Shown here piece after piece: positions 1 to 11,594 of a DNA stretch of 64,000 nucleotides (position 1 is the stretch's first letter; every line of letters begins with the position of its first letter). Position numbers and translations under genes: made by a program. Location: positions 63,881,501-63,945,500 of the forward strand of contig CM027377.1 in assembly GCA_015680905.1 (NCBI GenBank). The letters run 5' to 3'. The notes under the pieces were generated by a model. That model ran no database searches, had not been told where the DNA came from, and was given only the letters and a program-made list of their open reading frames with translations. Source of the stretch: Coptis chinensis (lineage: Eukaryota > Streptophyta > Magnoliopsida > Ranunculales > Ranunculaceae).

Positions 1-12
1 TCAAATTTTTTG

Positions 13-164
13 GAGTGCACCCCACGCCCTAGATAGCCTATTTTTAAGCGTGCCCCGTGCCCAACCAAGGCAAAGTTCGAGCCCAGCTCAAAGCACTGAA
101 CTCAAGTTTGACCTGAGCGCGACCCGCACCCTACCAAGGCTAAACCAAAGTGTGCCCCACGCCC
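13..164 (+). repeat. GC-rich degenerate repeats in leader of A (4 copies)
   Basis: Four copies of a 16-18 base motif of the type GAGCGCGCCCGCGCC, at 13-30, 46-63, 115-132 and 148-164, in otherwise AT-rich sequence. Spacing is irregular. The same motif lies in the gag leaders of B and C and before most env-position ORFs. Function unknown. Confidence 0.7.
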
Positions 165-427
165 ACTTTTGGAGCAGCCCGATTTTCACAGGTCAGTCCA
201 AATTTTCATTTCTTCAAGTTATTCAGTGTTTTTAACATCATACAAACACTGAGATCGCGTATACAAGACGTTATTCAAAAACATAGCAAGGAGGCAATCA
301 AGTACTCTTTCTTCCACTCTTTGCCTCTTCTGTCAGAAGAGTTTTAATTCTAGTATAATCATGCTTGTTTTTCATAGACATAAATACCACACGCCTATCT
401 AGAATTTCGGACACTACACCTGCATCA

Positions 428-3298
428 ATGGCTAAAGAACAAGAGACTCCTCTCTCTGATTTTTATAAAGCCCTAAACGATGGCCTTAAGTCGTGCATCA
501 TTATTGTAGACCTAGTGGGGGATTTTCGAATTCCCCCTAATATATTTAACTTGTTACCGGTTTTTCATGGTTTAGACCATGAGAAGCCTTACCAGCATAT
601 GCGTAGGATAGAGCAAGTTCTCACTACATTCCATCATCCTAGCGTAAGTCTGAATCAAGTTAAACTTAGGATATTTCCTTTCACCCTAGCCGACAAGGCG
701 GCGTCTTGGTTAACTGCCCAAACGCCAAACTCTGTAGACTCATGGGCTAATCTTGTTCAATTGTTCATGGAACAGTTTTACCCACCACTGAAGACAGATG
801 AAATGCTTCAAAAGATTCATTTCTTCCTCTAGAATCCTCATTAATCCTTTTCAGAGGCCTGGAATCATTTCACTGATCTTCTCATTGAATGCCCGCATCA
901 TAATCTTGCAAAGGACACGCTTGTTTGTGCCTTCTTCAAGGGGCTTTTACATCGTCATAAGGAGGTTCTAGATATCATGACTGGGGGTAGTTTTCTTTGT
1001 AAAGGAGCCTTGGAGGCTTATACATTCTTAGAAGATCAATCTAAGAGGAACAACAATTGGGGAGGTAATGACTCTTCCCGCCCCACTCCTTCTTCTTTTG
1101 AGGTTAAACCTGATTCCGAGCTTAAAACTCTGATCGATGCCCTCACTAAAAAGGTAGATGCTATCTCTATTTAACAACAACCCACTCCAGTCATGAACAT
1201 TAAATCTACTCGTTGTAACATTTGTTTTAGTCTTGAGCATTCCGACTTCTATTATCCTCTTGTCTATGCACAACCACCACCACAACCATCAAATTTCAAC
1301 CAGTTAACTCAACATCAACGACAAGGAAACTTAGGTAATCAGAATAGAGGTTTAGTACCTATGACCCAGAACTATCAACATCAAGACATGAACGCTCAAC
1401 AAGCCTTAATTCAAGTTCAACCATCTACAAATGAAATAGTAGTGACCTTGTTAGAGAAACAAAATCAAATTATGCAACAAAACTCCCACTTGATGAAAGA
1501 TCAGCATGATCAAAACTCTAATATGATGAAACAAACGATGTAAATGATGTAGTCTTTGTGTTAAAAGGTTATTGACATGTCTCCTAACCAAAATAATAAC
1601 CAAACAGGCGTGTTTCCAGGTCAAGAAGTGCCTAATCTTAAGTTAACAAACACCGCATTTGAAATAAAAAGTTTAGTGTAACCCTAGGGGACCTACAGGC
1701 AGTCACTACCCTTCGTTCAGGGAGAGTAGTTGATAACAAAGTAACTATGCCTAAAGACCACCCGCAAACAGAAACTGGAAATAAAACCATATCGAATACT
1801 CACATAAAAATTGATGATCCTACACCTGTAGAGATTCCAATATGGACACCTAGATGGAAAACGACTAAAGGTAAAGCAAAGACTAATAATACTTTGAAAC
1901 CTTATGCTAAATATAGAGGTAAACCACCATATCCCGAGAGACTAATTGTGTCTAAAAAGGACGAAAATTTTGATGAGATTAGGGAAGTGTTTAAAAATTT
2001 GACTATAAACCTACTTTTTTTAGATGTTATAAAAAGTTTACCTGGACACGCTAAGTTTCTGAAAGAGTTGTGCACCAAGAAAAGGAAAACCAACATACCT
2101 AACGAAGCATTCTTAACTGAACAATATCCCTCTTTATCTAAACATAACGGAATTGTTAAGTACAAGGACCCTGGTCGTCCTACTGTACAATGCACCTTAG
2201 GTGATACATTTATAACAACTGTTTTATTAGACCTGGGGGCGAGTGTTAACTTACTCCCTTTTTATTTATATAAACAACTAGGTCTAACAAAACTTCAACC
2301 AACCAAAATAACTTTGCAATTAGCCAATCATTCTTAAGTATCCCAAAGGCGTAGTTGAAAACATTCTCGTTAAAGTTCAAGATTTTTACTACCCCGTTGA
2401 CTTTGTTATTCTGGACACAGAAGCTGCTCATGATTCTATTCCCATCATCTTAGTGCGTCTTTTCTTGGCAACCGCCAATGCCCAAATCAATTGCCGGGAT
2501 GGCTCAATGACTCTTTCTTTTAGAAATCTTTCTGTGGAAGTTAACATGTTTAGACAAAAGCAGGGACAACTAGGTTTGCCTGTCAAAGGAGAAGTGAAGT
2601 CCATTGAGAGTTTTGTAAATCACATTAGTGCTTCCGACGATCTCGTCTCCACACTAGTACATACCCCTCTTATGGAAGAAGTCAAAGATCACAATTTTGA
2701 TTCTTTGAACATAACTGAATTAGAGAAAGAATTTTCCACCCTTCCTTCCGACCCTACAAGAGATGGAGTAAACCTCACCATAGACGAGATAGATGAATTC
2801 CTCAAAGATGGAGATGAATACCATAATTATATGGATGCGAACAACCTAGATGAGGAATTCGACGAGTTTCTAAGAGCTTGTGATGATCCACCCTCTCAAG
2901 AACTACCTAAAGAGCCACCTGATATCTTTATTTTCAGATGTGTGATAATACCAACCCATGCCACCAATAAGTTTTATGCTAAAACCACACACTCATTTTT
3001 TCCATTCCTTCAATCTAAAACTTATCCATGCCCTACATATCTTCCACAACCATCCATTTTTTTACGATCATTCACTTGGACACCTTTTCGTTCAAAGAAA
3101 AAGAAGAAATTTTATGCTCGATTAGGTTCAAGATCCATCAGAATTCACTCCCATTCTACTAAGCCATGTCATAAGAAATCTTGGTGCTTAATTTTGTTTG
3201 ATGGTGCTTTCCATGTTAACTATTTATGGAAAGATCCACAATTATTTAGATTATTGATATATGGTAAACTAAATGTTAATACATATATATCACATTAA
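428..3298 (+). pseudogene. A: gag-protease polyprotein, degenerate, with unusual C-terminal region
   Basis: Athila-type gag followed by aspartic protease, in several frames. The MRLRSG-type N-terminus seen in B and C is missing; the first usable ATG is 428 (MAKEQETPLSDFYKAL). Gag homology runs to 832, where a TAG stops it, resumes by about 840-1170, and is followed by a Gln/Asn-rich stretch. The protease active site reads DLGASVNLLP at 2229-2258 (DLG replaces the usual DTG/DSG). The last segment, 2453-3298, is open for 281 codons and carries an acidic stretch and then a basic, aromatic region (KKKKKFYARLG, FDGAFHVNYLWKDPQLF) with no counterpart in B or C. The gag shell would normally package element RNA and the protease would cut the polyprotein; this copy cannot produce it whole. 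Confidence 0.75.
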
Positions 3299-5156
3299 GT
3301 CTAGAGAATCTGACTTTAGAAGACCCAAGTTTTTGTACAATACCACTTTTCGGGAGTATAGGCCAAACAAAAAAATTTCAAACTTAAAAAGACTTTTCCA
3401 ATTTTGTTTCGAGCTGGTGTATTTTGGTATTTCATTTCAAAATGTTTTGCCACCCATTGTCTGTCATGTTTACTCCAATTTAGTTAGTACGTAACAGTTT
3501 AATTGTGCTTCATGTTATCATCTCATTTTTACAATATTTCTATTACAAGTACTGCCAATTTTTGCCACGTTTCTATGGTAAATTCTTTCCTTATCTCTTT
3601 ATACTTTGATGACAAAGCATTCGATTGTTTGGGGGTGGGATAGAAACATTTGCAAAAATTAGGCACTTTTAGGATGTAAATTACGCATTTTTCTTTAAAT
3701 ATAAAAAAAAATAAAAAATAAAAAATATTGTTTATACTAGGCACTTAGTGATAATGGTATTGTTACCTTCTCCATGATGATATTAGTCTAGAAATCTCAC
3801 GTAGTACTTGAATTAGGATTTAATTTTTGAAACATAGATTAATACGTAGGTAATAGTCATTGCATCTTTTCGCGAACATCTTGCATGAGCATCTTTGATT
3901 GTACTTGGTAGTATTTTTCTGAGACCTAGGTTAGAGTACTTAATACATATCTTGTGAGCATCTAGCCTAAAAGCCTCATAAGAGTGAAATATCTAAGTGA
4001 TGACACAAGGGAGAAGTAAATTTCGAGAAGAGAAATCACACATCCACTTGCTTGATCACCACACCATATCCTAAGCGAGAATTTAGGCCCTCGTTGAATC
4101 GATATAGCCAGAAATTCACACATATATGAAATTTATTATCCGCTAGTCACCCCACTGAGCTTTTCATTAGCCTTTTCACAAACCACAAATCTTTTACCCA
4201 ATAAAACAAAATAAAAAATAAAATCAGCCTACATATTTGGATAAGTCTGAGAAATGGGATGAGTGAAGAAAATAGAAGAGAAATATAAACAAAAATTAGT
4301 TAGTTGCTTCAGAAAAGAAAAATAAAAAAAGTTTCCATCCAAAGAAAAGAAAAATAAAATAAAATAAAAACTCCAAAAAATGGAATAAAAGGAGTCAAAA
4401 AGCCAAAATAAAAAGGCTAAGGATGGAAACAAAGTGTAGAAGCAAAAGAACAATGTTTTCTCTAGTTACATAATATGAAGACCCTACTTTCTCAGACTTG
4501 TCTTTTTGAATATCCATTTCCTTCCTTCTTTAACCAACACTTAAGCCCCGTATCACCTAATAAAGACATCTAGCTCAATTAGTACTAGGTTGGTGTAATA
4601 GTAAGTGGTAGATGTGTTTGATCGACCTCGGCTTCCTTGGATTGTCATTGAGATTGTGAGGAAACGTGTGCCCAATGCACACTGGAGTTAGCAAACTTGA
4701 GTGGAAAAATCAGAGTGTTATGTGTTTTGACACATTCCTTGTGAGAACCCACTTAGGCACGCTACCCAAAAGTTTCAGAAACGGACCTGCCATTGCATTT
4801 CATATCATAGTTCATTGTATAGTTGTTTATCTTAAGATGATTTGATTATTATGTATGTATTAGTTTAAGTTTTAGAATGATCATTCTTGTTTAATACCAG
4901 TGAGATGTATAGATCATTGAGACATAAATAAGAAAACAATAGTTTTATTTCTTAGTTGTTGTAGTATAGATGAAGTTTGTGAGTACGTTCACTGGAAAAC
5001 TCTCACGAGGCTATAAGTCGTCCACTAGGGAATTCCTAGTGGTTTAAGGCCTTGTTGCATATGGTCAATGCAATCGCACTCGGCGAAACAGTTAGAACTC
5101 CATTTTTGGTCACTTATTCTAATTTCTCATATTTGCTTGAGGACAAGCAAAATGTT
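3299..5156 (+). other. A: long 3' noncoding region
   Basis: No coding sequence seen. It begins with sequence matching the post-integrase region of C, then switches to the post-ORF2 type of region (box GTTTGGGGGTGG at 3627-3640), and ends with conserved blocks shared by A, B, C and G, including a block ending in GATCGACCTC near 4630 and the three hairpins at 5005-5073. An A-rich segment spans about 4200-4400. Confidence 0.6.
5005..5073 (+). promoter_or_regulatory. A: three-hairpin element before the polypurine tract
   Basis: Hairpin I 5005-5021 (ACGAG / GTCGT, one mismatch here). Hairpin II 5022-5042 (CCACTAGG / CCTAGTGG, loop GAATT, perfect). Hairpin III 5055-5073 (TTGCAT / ATGCAA, 7-base loop, perfect). 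The same trio occurs in G, B, C, D and F at similar distance from the 3' LTR, so it is probably a cis-acting RNA structure of the element; its role is not known to me. Confidence 0.7.
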
Positions 5157-5170
5157 GTTTGGGGGTGGTT
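5157..5170 (+). other. A: polypurine tract
   Basis: GTTTGGGGGTGGTT directly before the 3' LTR, the position of the plus-strand primer for reverse transcription. Preceded by TTGAGGACAAGCA, as in B, C and G. Confidence 0.75.
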
Positions 5171-6498
5171 TGATAAGAGCCCAAAACTATAGTTTTAACC
5201 CTTTTAACAATATTGCTTTAGACCAATTATCTGATTAATAAGTAAGAGTTAGTACTGTTATCGTGCTTTTGTGTATTTCAGGCTTCGGAGTTGAATAAAT
5301 ATCAATTCGTTACTAAGTAGGTGCTAAAAAGAGCTAAAGTGATTGTTATGAAAGTTCTATGAAGAAATCCCAAGTTTCATGGAGAAAAAACCCTTAAAAA
5401 GCCCAAGTCAAAGTTGTTAAGTGAAAGTCAAACCGGGTTAGAAAGCTGATGAAAAGTCAATAAAACTTCAAAAAGCCATATCTTTGAACTCATGCCTCGA
5501 AATTAGGCCCATTTTATATCAAAATGACCGACTCAAAAAGCTCTTTCCAATAGTCTAGGCCTTGACTCTATCAGAGTAGTATAAGTTGGTGAAATCGGGT
5601 GCTATAGTAACACGACTAGAATTGAAAGTCTTGGATTTACCCAATTGGGTTATAGACTTGATTTAAGGGTCCATAACCTAGCCCAAAAGCCCATGCACGA
5701 AATTGTAACCTAACCCATTCCTATATAAAGAGGGTTAAGGCTAAAACAAAGATTCAGCTACTCCCTCTTTAGTTTAGAATAATTTAGGGTTCTGTCTCTC
5801 TCTCCTTTTGTAGTTAAATTTAGGTTAGAATAATTTAGTTTGTAGCCTCCATTAAATCCTTCAATAAAAACCCTTAGTTTAATATTCAATTCTTGTATCT
5901 TTAATTTAATGTCTTCATCTTATTGTTTTGATATTGTTCATCCAATAAAGCAAGGCTAAAACCTCCATTAGAGGAGGTTAAAGAAGCCATGTGAGGATGA
6001 TTGCTTGTTAGAATAGTTGTTATTTAGAATAGAATTTCAAGTTCATGAGTGTCTAGAGATAAACCTCATAACGATGAACTAGAGTTTAGAGCCACCATCA
6101 AAGAGATTTGTGGTGGAGCTAAACTCTCATGCTAGTGGAACCTTGATTCGAGAGGACTTGGTATTCACTAGGCATCAATATTCGATTCGATGACTAACTA
6201 ATAGCCAATCGAATTGCATGGTGGAATTGCCCCCATCTATGTTCTTCCAATTCATTAAATTCACATTTTAATTGCTTAGTTAAATTAGTTTTAGTTTAAA
6301 TAAATCACTTCACACATTACTCTCACCATTGTTCTTTGTGTTTGATTAGTTGAATTTGTTTAAGTCTAGAGAGTTAAGAGTGGAATGATTCTGTACTCTT
6401 TATATTGGATGAATATATATGGGTGAGTAGGAAATAAAATAGTTGATACCATAAGAATGAAGTTAGAGTAAATTTAATTGAGTTTTTACGGTTTATCA
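5171..6498 (+). repeat. A: 3' LTR (1328 bp)
   Basis: Begins TGATAAGAGCCC and ends ...TTTATCA. Length and sequence match the 1326-bp 5' LTR of C. A TATA box lies at 5722-5729 (TATATAAA, followed by GAG). The LTR supplies promoter and polyadenylation signals to the element. Confidence 0.85.
5722..5729 (+). promoter_or_regulatory. TATA box in LTR of A
   Basis: TATATAAA about 550 bases into the LTR; equivalent boxes lie at the same place in the C LTRs (50536, 63454) and as CATATAAAA in B. Confidence 0.5.
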
Positions 6499-7527
6499 AA
6501 GTCCTACTGGATGGTGACTTTGTAGGACTTTGTACATATATCTAGCTATAAATAGTTATGTTTCGTGTGCTATTGTTTTTCGTTCTTTCTTCCTGAATAA
6601 TATATTATGTTCTCCAACTTTTCTGTTTCATCAATCTAGCCCTAATTTTGCTCACGGTTCTCAGGTAATTTCTTTCTTTATCTATTGATACTTCGAGGAA
6701 TAAGCATCATTCTATTTGGGGGTGCTTTAAACATGTAGCAAAAATTAGGCAAATTGTAGCATGTATATAGTTTTTATTTTCTTGTTAATAATTGTACTTA
6801 GTGACAAAGTCTTGTTTCCTTTTCAATGATGAAAATTGTCTAGAAATCTCACATTAGTATCTGGATTAGGATTGCTTTTAAGAAACTTAAGATAATACGT
6901 ATGCAATAGTTTATACATCTTTTCATGAACATTCATGCACTGAGTATCATCGATTGTACATAGCAGTAAGTTTTTGGAAACCGTGGTTAGTTACTTAAAC
7001 GATCATTCCTGTGAGAATCTAACCAAAAAGCCTCGATATGTATGATATGTGAGCAATGACATAGAGGAGTAGTTTTTCCAAATAGAGAAAATCACGCGTC
7101 TACTTGCTTGATCACCATCGAACCCTGGGCGAGAATTTAGGCCATCTTTGGATCGACATAGCCAAAAATTTATACCTGTTAAAAAAATTTCCACTAGTCA
7201 ATCTATTGAACCTTTCATCAAACTTTTTATTTTCACCAAAAATCCCTTACCCGTCTAGTAACCCTAAATAAATTAAACCTACCCAAATGAAGAGTATGAG
7301 AAATAGAATGAAATGTAGAAAAATAAAGAGAAAGACTTGTCCCAAATAAAGTCAGTTACTTGCTTTAGAAAAAAAAATGTTTAGCATATAACGACCACAA
7401 TCTCCCTCCACGTTCTGAGTGGCTTTTACACTGTCACCTAATTGGTCAATTGACATCCTGGAGGAAGATAGAACTCATGTACATATTCCACTTTGAGGAG
7501 TTCATTATAGATAAATAAAGTCAATTG
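6499..7527 (+). mobile_element. Element G, left fragment (post-ORF region)
   Basis: Aligns by eye with the 3' noncoding regions of A, B and C: box TATTTGGGGGTGCT at 6713-6726, TAGAAATCTCACATTAG near 6841, and the block CTTGCTTGATCACCAT near 7100. No genes seen. Its first 150 bases do not match the other elements and include an 8-bp inverted repeat (AGTCCTAC / GTAGGACT, 6500-6529) and a CTATAAATAG box, possibly a small LTR remnant. G is interrupted here by A on the left and by the LINE on the right. Confidence 0.65.

Positions 7528-7558
<31 letters not shown>
7528..7558 (+). repeat. A-homopolymer (31 A)
   Basis: Uninterrupted run of A immediately before the LINE 5' end. It may be the A-rich target, and part of it the target duplication, of the LINE, whose own tail at the other end is also A. 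Confidence 0.7.
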
Positions 7559-7562
<4 letters not shown>

Positions 7563-8347
7563 CTCTCTTCCCCACCCTTGCAGCACCTATATCACCACAC
7601 TATCCACCACCCATCGCCACCACCATCCAGCACTGCCGCCACCACCACCGTTGGACTTGAAAAATAGATCTACAACACAAAAAAGCAACACCACTCGTGC
7701 TGCATCCCCATCATTCACCACCCACCGCCACCACCATCATCATCATATGAAACCCCGACCTCACAGCAACAGCGCCACCACCACCGTTGCTTCACCTGTA
7801 GATTTCCTTTTCCAGCCACCAGTATGACACCACCACCAGTTCTAATAGCCGACCACATCTGCCACCTTCTCCATAATTTTGCAGCTGTTACCACCGCTGC
7901 TACCACCAATTGACACACCCACCGATTTCAACCATTCTCAGACCTTGCACCCGCCGATTTCCACCATTTTCAGAACTTGCACCCACCGATTTTCATTGCA
8001 CCACCAGTTCAAACCGCCACCCAATCTCACCCTTTCCATCACCATCCAAACACCCACCCACCCACCTTCCAAACAAAAACCATATAATTCACTAGCACCA
8101 AAAAATAAAAATTAAAAATTAAAAATGTTGTTTGTTTAATTGATTAGCTAGGTTTGGTTGGTTGTTGATTTTGATAGAGTTGGGTTTGCTTTGATGCTAG
8201 GTTTGTTGGTTTGTTTTGATGGAGTTGGGTTTGTTTTGATGCTATGTTTGTTGGTTGGGTTTGGATTATGGTAGTGCTCTTGTTTGTTGTGGTTTAGAAT
8301 TGGTGCTATCTGTTTTTGGGTTTGTTCGAGTATAGGGTGTCATCATC
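7559..8347 (+). other. LINE 5' leader, low complexity
   Basis: The first half is dominated by CCACCA/CACCAC and reads as Pro/His/Thr-rich in several frames. The second half (8120-8340) is a degenerate array of T/G-rich units such as TTTTGATGGAGTTGGG and GGTTTGTTGG. It looks like an untranslated promoter-leader, not a gene. Confidence 0.5.
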
Positions 8348-11300
8348 ATGCTCTCTTAGAAGAAGCATGTGTATTGCCCTTTTGATGAGTTTGACAAGTG
8401 CAAAGATGGGGCCAATGGTGGTGGCGGCTTTGCGGTTTCGTATATCGAAACTCACATTAAGAAGCAGCACTTGAGTGGTCAGGGAGATATAGATAGCATG
8501 CGGGATAAGATTAAGGAGGACATAAGTTTATATTTATCCCTGCTTAACTTTTTGAAAATGGTGAACAAATGGATATGTGGCCACTGTCTCAACATGCATG
8601 CATTAACCATACCATGTCGTCATTCAGGAGGCATCACAAAACCACTGAAAATGACTGATAATGGAGAGTTGGGTTGCCTTATTGTCGGTATACCAGAACC
8701 ACCGCCTATCTCTATGACTATGCAATCTGCACTCTCATCACAAGGAGACGCTAGTGCTATCCTAAGGCCTCTGGGTGTTGTTCCCTCTCTTGATGAGACG
8801 TTACTTGATAGGGCATTCCTTATACCCTTTCGCACTGTGAAAAGTATACCACGTGCATGTCGTTTGGCCTTTTCTGGTGAATTAAAGTCTGCTCTCTGGG
8901 ATATTATGGCTGATCCTAGTTCAGTTTTTTCATGGGTTCGTCTTCTCCTTCTCCCGTGCTGCACTCTACAGGTTATTCAACCACAGAATCGTCAGGAATG
9001 TCGATCTGGTACTAGGAAAAACCTTCAGCAGAAACAAATTCTCCATGCTTTGAAGATATGGAACAAGCCTGGTGGACTGTTTTGCCTCTTAGAGTCTGCA
9101 GTAGAGCCTCATTCAATCCAGCCACCCCAGCGATCTGTTTCTACTCAGAATGTGCGTCGATGCTTACAAAAGATTGCTGATGGGCATTTTATGGCAGCGG
9201 TAAAAGTATTGTCATCATCAGGGGTTACCCCTAACTTGGCAGAGACTATTCAAGCATTAGAGGAGAAACACCCAATGTGACAACCACCTGTGAGACTAAT
9301 TGTTCCCTTTTTTGAGCCCCCTTTATTGGTAGAGAGAGACACCCTTTTGTCATGCATTAGGTCGTTTCCGAAAGGCACTTCTTGTGGCCGTGATGGTCTC
9401 CGAGCTTAGCACTTGTTGGATGCCATGAGTGGTGCTGCAGTAGCTATATCGTCTGATTTGCTAGATACATTGACCCCTGTGGTGAATCTTTGGTTACAGG
9501 GACGATGTCCACAGCCGTTAGCGGGATTCATAGTGAGTGCTCCGCTTACTCCACTTCTTAAGCCGGATAACAATATTCATCCTATAGTTGTGGGCGTGGT
9601 TTGGCGTCGTCTGGTCTCCAATATTCCAATGAGAGGAGTTTCCAGAGATGTGGTTGGATACTTACAGGATTTCCAGTATGGGGTGGGTGTTTCTGGTGGA
9701 GCAAAGGCGATTTTGCACTCTGTCAATCGTATGGTGCGTGCTAACAGTGACAATAGCTCTCTTTCTATGCTGTTGATAGATTTTCAAAATGCTTTTAACA
9801 TGGTTGATCAGACCATCATGTTAAAAGAGGTTCGTAGCCGATGCCCAGCTATTGCCCCTTAGGTCGAGTACTTATATTGTCAACCTGCGAGGTTATACGT
9901 GGGGGATGGTTACATATGGTCTGCTACTGGGGTCCAGCAAGGCAACCCTTTGGGTCCCCTTCTATTTGCACTGGGGTTGCATCCTCTGATTCTACGGACA
10001 CAATCTAGTTGTCAGTTATTGCTATAGGCATGGTACCTAGATGATGGGACTTTGATTGGGGATACAGAACAGGTGGCGACAGCTTTGGGTATGATTCAGG
10101 AAGAAGGACCTTCTTATGGGTTGGTTCTTAATATGGCTAAAACTGAGATATTTTGGCCATCACTGGATCCACGTCGCTCTACTCCCGATCTCTTTCCTTT
10201 AGATTTGTCCCATCCTCAGCAGGGGGTCAGGTTGCTTGGAGGTGCAGTTAGCATTGATGCATCTTTTGTCATTGGTCTTGCGCATAAGCGTATTGACAAG
10301 GCTATGACTCTGATGGACCGTTTAGCTATATTAGAAGATCCACAGTGTGAGTTAGCGCTCTTACGAGCTTGTGTTGGGCACTCTAAGTTGGTCTTCGCAA
10401 GTCGTACTTGTCCACTATCCTTTTTCAGAGAGGCAGCTGAAACTTTTGATCGGCATCTCCGCAGTGTTCTCCAGGGTATTGTAATTTCTGATGGTCCTAC
10501 CTTCAGTGATCTACAGTGGCGTTTATCGACATTCCCATTACGTCTGGGTGGTTTAGGTATTTATTGTGCCATTGATGTCTCTACATTTGCTTTTGTCGCA
10601 TCCCGTTTTCAGACTTCTGAGCTTCAGGACCACAGTCTTAGGAGTTGTGGTACAGTGCCTTTGGATGAGATTCTTGATGCTGCTAGCAGTGCATTGAGTC
10701 TCCGCTTACCTAATTTTGACCTCAATTCTCTGGCTGCGAATGTTACCATCCCCTCAAAACCACAAAAAGTTTTGGCGAAAGTGTTCTATGGTCAGAGTTT
10801 TGGCGAAAGCGTTCTATGGTAAGATTGTTGCTGGTCTCGAGAGGGAGTTTGATTTATCTGTTCGTCAAAAGGCAGTTATGGGATGCTTGCAATCAGAACA
10901 TGCAAAAGATTTTCTACTTGCTATTTTGATGAAGGGACTTGGACAACGAATGTCGCTGGTGGAGTATCGTTCTATTCTCCGATATCGTCTCATGATTCCT
11001 TTGTACTCTGACGGTGGTTTATGCCCTGTTTGCAAAAAGAGTAGATTGGATGCTTTTGGGGACCACGCAGCACACTGTCGACATTTTCCAGGTTTCAAAT
11101 ACCAACATGATCATGTTAGAGACATTTTATGTGATGCATTTTGGAGGGCTGGGGTACAAGTGAATAAAGAAGCTCCTGTTTACTTTCTCATTGATCCGAA
11201 TGAGGGAAGATCGACTCTTCGACCTGCGGATGTCTTGATTTACAGTTGGTCTGAGGGGAAACATGCATGTGTTGGTGTAACTAGAGTCTCTCCGTTGGTA

Positions 11301-11594
11301 GGGTTGGGGAATGGTGACTTTGAGGTGGGAGAAGTAGCTAAGAGAGCAGCGACAGGGAAGACGGTGAAGCATGAGGAAGCTTGTAGGGCTAACCAGCATT
11401 GTTTCATTCCATTTAGTTTCGACACTTTCGGTTTCTTGGAACAACAGTCTGTTGAGCTTCTCAAGAGACTTCAAAATTTATGAATAGTAACGTTATGACA
11501 GCTAGTTCTAACAAGTTTTTTTTTTAGAAAGATAGGATTTGCTATTCAGAAAGGACTTACCAAGCGTGCACAGCTTGTTGCACGCTTGTCCTAA
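8348..11594 (+). pseudogene. LINE polyprotein: zinc fingers, reverse transcriptase, endonuclease-like C-terminus
   Basis: Decayed ORF that would copy LINE RNA into DNA at the target. The N-terminal part has Cys/His clusters (YCPFDEFDKC...HIKKQH about 8370-8475; WICGHC about 8570). The RT has the entry motif FPKGTSCGRDGL (9364-9399), LLIDFQNAFN (9770-9800), GVQQGNPLGPLLFAL (9930-9975) and the catalytic YLDD (about 10031-10042). The C-terminus has CPVC...GDHAAHC (about 11020-11080) and RPADVLIYSW (about 11221-11250), which suits a PD-(D/E)XK endonuclease of the type used by early-branching LINEs rather than an APE endonuclease. Stops at about 8357, 9407, 9860 and 10025; frameshifts at about 10790 and after 11480. 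ATG 8348 is the likely start. The family assignment is my inference. Confidence 0.75.
10769..10824 (+). repeat. 28-bp tandem duplication inside LINE ORF
   Basis: Two adjacent 28-base units (10769-10796 and 10797-10824) starting GTTTTGGCGAAAG, with two differences. Because 28 is not a multiple of three, it shifts the reading frame exactly where the RT part and the endonuclease-like part change frame. Confidence 0.85.

Larger units (their letters stand above)
1..6498 (+). mobile_element. Element A: Athila-like gypsy element, gag-PR only, 5' end outside window
   Basis: The 3' part of a Ty3/gypsy element of the Athila kind. In order: leader with GC-rich repeats, decayed gag-protease, a 1.9-kb noncoding region with three hairpins and a polypurine tract, and a full 3' LTR (TG...CA). 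There is no reverse transcriptase, RNase H, integrase or env-position ORF. Position 3299 joins directly to sequence that in element C lies after integrase (near 57568), so this is a non-autonomous deletion type. The LTR resembles that of C. The five bases after the LTR (AAGTC, 6499-6503) should be the target duplication; the left copy is outside the window. Inserted in element G. Confidence 0.85.

Noticed and set aside
13..164. GC-rich repeats as a CRISPR-like array
   Set aside because: Irregular spacing, degenerate units, plant context; no cas genes.
1902..2195. Antisense open frames opposite gag-protease in A, B and C
   Set aside because: They recur opposite the same conserved protease region and follow from its codon pattern; no independent evidence.
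2453..3298. Host gene at the end of A
   Set aside because: Its start is continuous with gag-protease homology (LATANAQINCRDG) inside the element, so it is treated as part of A.
7525..7827. Lys then Pro/His-rich open frame
   Set aside because: Poly-A plus CCA-rich low-complexity DNA; several frames are open and there is no homology. It is the LINE leader.
8348..11594. YLDD reverse transcriptase as a group II intron or retron
   Set aside because: Poly-A tail, plant setting and zinc finger/endonuclease-like parts fit a LINE; no intron RNA domains seen.
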